Below, piece after piece: positions 6,142 to 7,573 of a stretch of 7,573 nt of DNA. The notes under the pieces are model-generated. The model worked only from the letters and a program-made list of their open reading frames with translations. It was not told where the DNA came from and searched no databases. Source of the stretch: Solirubrobacterales bacterium (GTDB lineage Bacteria; Actinomycetota; Thermoleophilia; Solirubrobacterales; Solirubrobacteraceae); assembly GCA_003134675.1 (NCBI GenBank), contig PLBZ01000006.1:1-7573 (forward strand), read 5' to 3'. Each line of letters opens with the position of its first letter. Positions within the stretch are counted from its first letter, which is position 1. The translations under genes were made by a program, and so were the position numbers.

Positions 6142-6447
6142 ATGGCGCGACAGACAAAAGCCCAGCGCTCAGCATCGGCAAAAAAGGCGGCTGCGACGCG
6201 CCAGGGCCGGGCGGCCGGCACCGCAGGAAAAGACGCGAAAGCAGCGGCGAAGCGGGCGGCAAATGCAGGTGAGGAGGCGGTCAAGGCCGTCGGGCGCGCC
6301 GTGGGCGCCGCAGCCAAAGCGGCGACGACGGTCGCGAAACCCAAACCGGCGTCGAAAACGAAAGCGAAAGCCTCGGCCAAACGCAAAGCGCCGGCGAAAC
6401 TCAAAGGCAAAACGGCGACCAAAGCCAAAGGAAGAAGAAAAGCCTGA
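6142..6447 (+). CDS. Lys/Ala-rich histone H1-like protein
   Basis: 101 aa with 21 Lys, 9 Arg and only 3 acidic residues, so it is strongly basic. Layout: a basic head (1-40), a short amphipathic helix (about 44-65, EEAVKAVGRAVGAAAKAATT) and a tail of KPKPASKTKAKA-style repeats to the end. This matches bacterial H1-like nucleoid proteins that bind and compact DNA without sequence specificity. The function is inferred from composition only. AGGAGA (6129-6134) lies seven bases before ATG 6142 and fixes the start; an upstream ATG at 6079 lies before or inside the predicted promoter and is not favoured. Lysine codons are 18 AAA to 3 AAG and two AGA codons sit at the end, unlike the neighbouring genes. 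It converges on the OmdA-like gene. Confidence 0.75.
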   Translation: MARQTKAQRSASAKKAAATRQGRAAGTAGKDAKAAAKRAANAGEEAVKAVGRAVGAAAKAATTVAKPKPASKTKAKASAKRKAPAKLKGKTATKAKGRRKA

Positions 6448-6460
6448 GGCGGACGGTCCT

Positions 6461-6498
6461 GCGCGGGCGCTCGCGCCGGACTCGCCGTTGCGCGAGTC
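6461..6498. terminator. Two weak stem-loops after the histone-like gene
   Basis: GCGCG (6461-6465) pairs with CGCGC (6472-6476). GACTCGC (6479-6485) pairs with GCGAGTC (6492-6498) across a six-base loop. Neither has a T-run, so Rho-independent termination is doubtful. Confidence 0.25.
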
Positions 6499-6524
6499 GC
6501 GAAAGCCGAGGTGCTCTCCGATCG

Positions 6525-6553
6525 CGCGAACGCTAACTGCCGTTGCGTTCGCG
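6525..6553. terminator. Strong hairpin spanning the OmdA-like stop codon
   Basis: CGCGAACGC (6525-6533) and GCGTTCGCG (6545-6553) are perfect complements. AAC (6535-6537) and GTT (6542-6544) extend the stem past a one-base bulge to a TGCC loop. The stem contains the last codons and the stop of the minus-strand gene and lies in the convergent gap, so it could end or protect both transcripts. No T-run follows on either strand. Confidence 0.45.
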
Positions 6554-6799
6554 GTGCTTGCACCCCGGCCAGCAGCAGGGCCGGCGCTTGCCCTCCTCGA
6601 GCTCTTCCTGGGTCCGCCGGATGCGGCGCTCTCGGGTGGTCCCCTGCTTGGCATCCTCGACCCAGCAGATGAACTCGTTGCGGGCCAAAGGCGTGATGTC
6701 CTTCCAGGCCTCGAGTGCCGTCTCGTTGGCGATCAGCGCCTCGCGCAGGTCCGTAGGCAGTTTATGCACCACCCCACCTGGCAGTCTCTTTCCGCTCAC
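6533..6799 (-). CDS. Stand-alone OmdA/YdeI-type (bacteriocin-protection) domain protein
   Basis: 88 aa. LPTDLREALIANETALEAW (14-32), then LARNEFICWVEDAKQGTTRERRI (38-60) and the TQEELEEGKRR helix match the C-terminal domain of YdeI/OmpD-associated proteins. Those proteins were linked to peptide resistance, but their biochemistry is unknown. Full-length members are about twice as long and have an extra N-terminal domain that is absent here. The tail PCCWPGCKHR (74-83) gives C75, C76, C80 and H82, a possible metal or redox site. It starts with GTG 6799: the frame has a stop upstream (TAG) and a TACAAT box ends seven bases before, so a leaderless mRNA is likely. GTG 6772 is an internal alternative. 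The 3' end forms a strong hairpin. Confidence 0.8.
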   Translation of the reverse strand: MSGKRLPGGVVHKLPTDLREALIANETALEAWKDITPLARNEFICWVEDAKQGTTRERRIRRTQEELEEGKRRPCCWPGCKHRERNGS

Positions 6800-6805
6800 A
6801 GGCCC

Positions 6806-6811
6806 ATTGTA
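6806..6811 (-). promoter_or_regulatory. -10 box of a leaderless promoter for the OmdA-like gene
   Basis: TACAAT on the minus strand, preceded by CAAAA. The distance to GTG 6799 is the same as between the antitoxin's TACAAT and its ATG (hexamer ends seven bases before the start codon). No -35 box is recognisable, as is common for leaderless actinobacterial promoters. Confidence 0.5.
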
Positions 6812-6979
6812 TTTTGAGCGGGGCCGCCCACTCGATGCCTACACCAGCGCCGTGCTTCTTGTTCTGGTGGATTTCCAGGCCGTTTTGGGCTTTCAACAGG
6901 GTCGGCATGAAGAAAAACCCCATCTCCACGCCCCGCTCACCTGTTCGCTGCTGTTCGCCTGCCTTCGCACACAAAAATA

Positions 6980-7053
6980 TCGGGGCGCCCGGATTCGAAC
7001 CGGGGACCTCGCCGACCCGAACGGCGCGCGCTACCAGGCTGCGCCACGCCCCG
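6980..7053 (-). tRNA. tRNA-Pro, anticodon CGG
   Basis: 74 bases including discriminator A (complement of 6980); CCA is not encoded. Acceptor CGGGGCG pairs fully with CGCCCCG. The D-arm is GCGC-AGCCTGGTA-GCGC. The anticodon stem CGCCG/CGGCG holds loop TTCGGGT with CGG at the centre. The T-arm is CCCGG-TTCGAAT-CCGGG. It reads CCG, a frequent proline codon in GC-rich genomes. A run TATTTTT follows the 3' end on the minus strand and may terminate transcription. GATACT (7070-7065) is a possible -10 box. Translated ORFs across this gene giving a GAPGFEPGT peptide are artefacts. Confidence 0.97.
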
Positions 7054-7153
7054 ACGCAATCGCCAGTATCCCACACACTGCTCCCCGCCGTCCCTCCTGC
7101 CCACAGCCTCCGCCCGCGATCGTGACACACAAAGCGCCCCCCCGGACTAAGAT

Positions 7154-7180
7154 TCAAGGGTCACTCAAGCCTGAGTCAAG
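7154..7180 (+). repeat. Three TCAAG direct repeats at 11-base steps in the acyl-CoA synthetase leader
   Basis: TCAAG starts at 7154, 7165 and 7176, one helical turn apart. The A two bases before each is also conserved. The last copy runs into the ribosome-binding site AAGGAGGAG (7178-7186). This spacing resembles direct-repeat boxes of OmpR/PhoB-type regulators. A TAAGAT -10-like box (7148-7153) lies just upstream, so binding here would most likely repress. Confidence 0.4.
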
Positions 7181-7193
7181 GAGGAGAGTCGCT

Positions 7194-7573
7194 ATGGAGG
7201 CCACCGCCACGGTGTCAAGCACGGGATCGCGCACAATTGCCGACATGATCCCCCGCGCTGCCACTGAGCACGCGGAGAAGACCGCCGTGCGCTTCAAGCG
7301 CGACGGCGCCTGGCACGACGTCACCTATGCCGAGCTCGCCACCACCGTGCAGGAGATCGCCCTCGGGCTGATCGACCTCGGCCTCGCACCCGGCGAGCGC
7401 ATCTGCATCCTCGCCAACACCCGTCCCGAGTGGTCCTACGCCGACCTCGCCGCAACCGCCGCCGGCGCCGTCGTCGTCCCGATCTACCAGACCAACTCCC
7501 CCGAGGAGTGCCTCTGGGTCATCTCCGACTCCGATGCTTGCGCGATCGTCTGCGAGAACGACGAGCAGCTCGC
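7194..7573 (+). CDS. AMP-forming long-chain acyl-CoA synthetase, N-terminal part (runs off the right edge)
   Basis: Activates fatty acids to acyl-CoA via acyl-AMP, for lipid synthesis or beta-oxidation. The 126 visible residues are the start of the ANL-superfamily N-domain. TIADMIPRAATEHAEKTAV is the opening helix. AWHDVTYAELATTVQEIALGL is the strand-helix typical of these ligases. GLAPGERICILANTRPEW and GAVVVPIYQTNSPEE are the family hallmarks. The latter wording (IYQTNSPEE) fits the long-chain FadD15-like branch better than acetyl-CoA or aryl ligases. The P-loop and ATP/AMP motifs lie beyond the window. ATG 7194 has AAGGAGG (7178-7184) nine bases upstream. It is divergent from the tRNA across 140 bases that hold a -10-like TAAGAT and the TCAAG repeats. 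Confidence 0.93.
   Translation, partial: MEATATVSSTGSRTIADMIPRAATEHAEKTAVRFKRDGAWHDVTYAELATTVQEIALGLIDLGLAPGERICILANTRPEWSYADLAATAAGAVVVPIYQTNSPEECLWVISDSDACAIVCENDEQL

Noticed and set aside
6009..6563. Minus-strand 184-aa Ala/Phe-rich ORF
   Set aside because: The complement of Lys AAA/Ala codons in the histone-like gene; low complexity and no promoter or ribosome site.
6814..7125. Plus-strand ORF of 103 aa containing IGAPGFEPGTSPT
   Set aside because: It reads across the complement of tRNA-Pro; this peptide is a well-known translation artefact of tRNA genes.
1..7573. CRISPR array, insertion sequence or phage genes
   Set aside because: No regular spaced repeats, transposase, integrase or structural phage proteins were seen on either strand.

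Overview
The window is GC-rich and strongly G/C-biased at third codon positions. It reads like an actinobacterial chromosome, most probably class Thermoleophilia (Solirubrobacterales-like). That placement is inferred from protein style: the STAS and SpoIIE-phosphatase pair, a stand-alone Clp-N-type protein, GTG/TTG starts and promoters that look leaderless. No 16S or other phylogenetic marker is present to prove it.

Layout, left to right. Bases 3-488 (-) hold the N-terminal GTPase domain of the ribosome-associated GTPase TypA/BipA, cut by the window edge. A divergent 200-bp spacer with an 18-bp palindrome separates it from a membrane-anchored GGDEF diguanylate cyclase (691-1782 +), followed by a small DUF2283 protein (1901-2179 +). 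Converging on these from the right is a three-gene operon on the minus strand, transcribed 4952 to 2154. It encodes a STAS anti-sigma-factor antagonist, a two-TM SpoIIE/PP2C phosphatase with a large His/Gln/Pro/Gly-rich extracytoplasmic segment, and a Clp-N-like protein. Next, also on minus, is a Phd/YefM antitoxin and PIN (VapC-like) toxin pair (5861 to 5197) with a perfect 16-bp palindrome at its promoter. Then come a Lys/Ala-rich histone-H1-like gene (6142-6447 +), a stand-alone OmdA/YdeI-type domain protein (6799 to 6533 -), tRNA-Pro(CGG) (7053 to 6980 -), and the 5' end of an AMP-forming long-chain acyl-CoA synthetase (7194 to window end, +).

How it may work together. The STAS protein and the phosphatase form the core of an RsbU/RsbV-type partner switch: an external signal sensed by the His-rich domain would activate the phosphatase, which dephosphorylates the STAS protein and so frees an alternative sigma factor. 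The kinase and the sigma factor are not in the window. The histone-like gene carries a promoter with a SigB-type signature (GTTG, 14 bases, GGGTAT), so it could be a target of such a switch; this link is inference. The histone-like and OmdA-like genes also lie between the tRNA-Pro 3' end and a 12-base direct copy of that end, the geometry of a small tRNA-targeted island remnant.

No gene-free stretch exceeds 300 bases.
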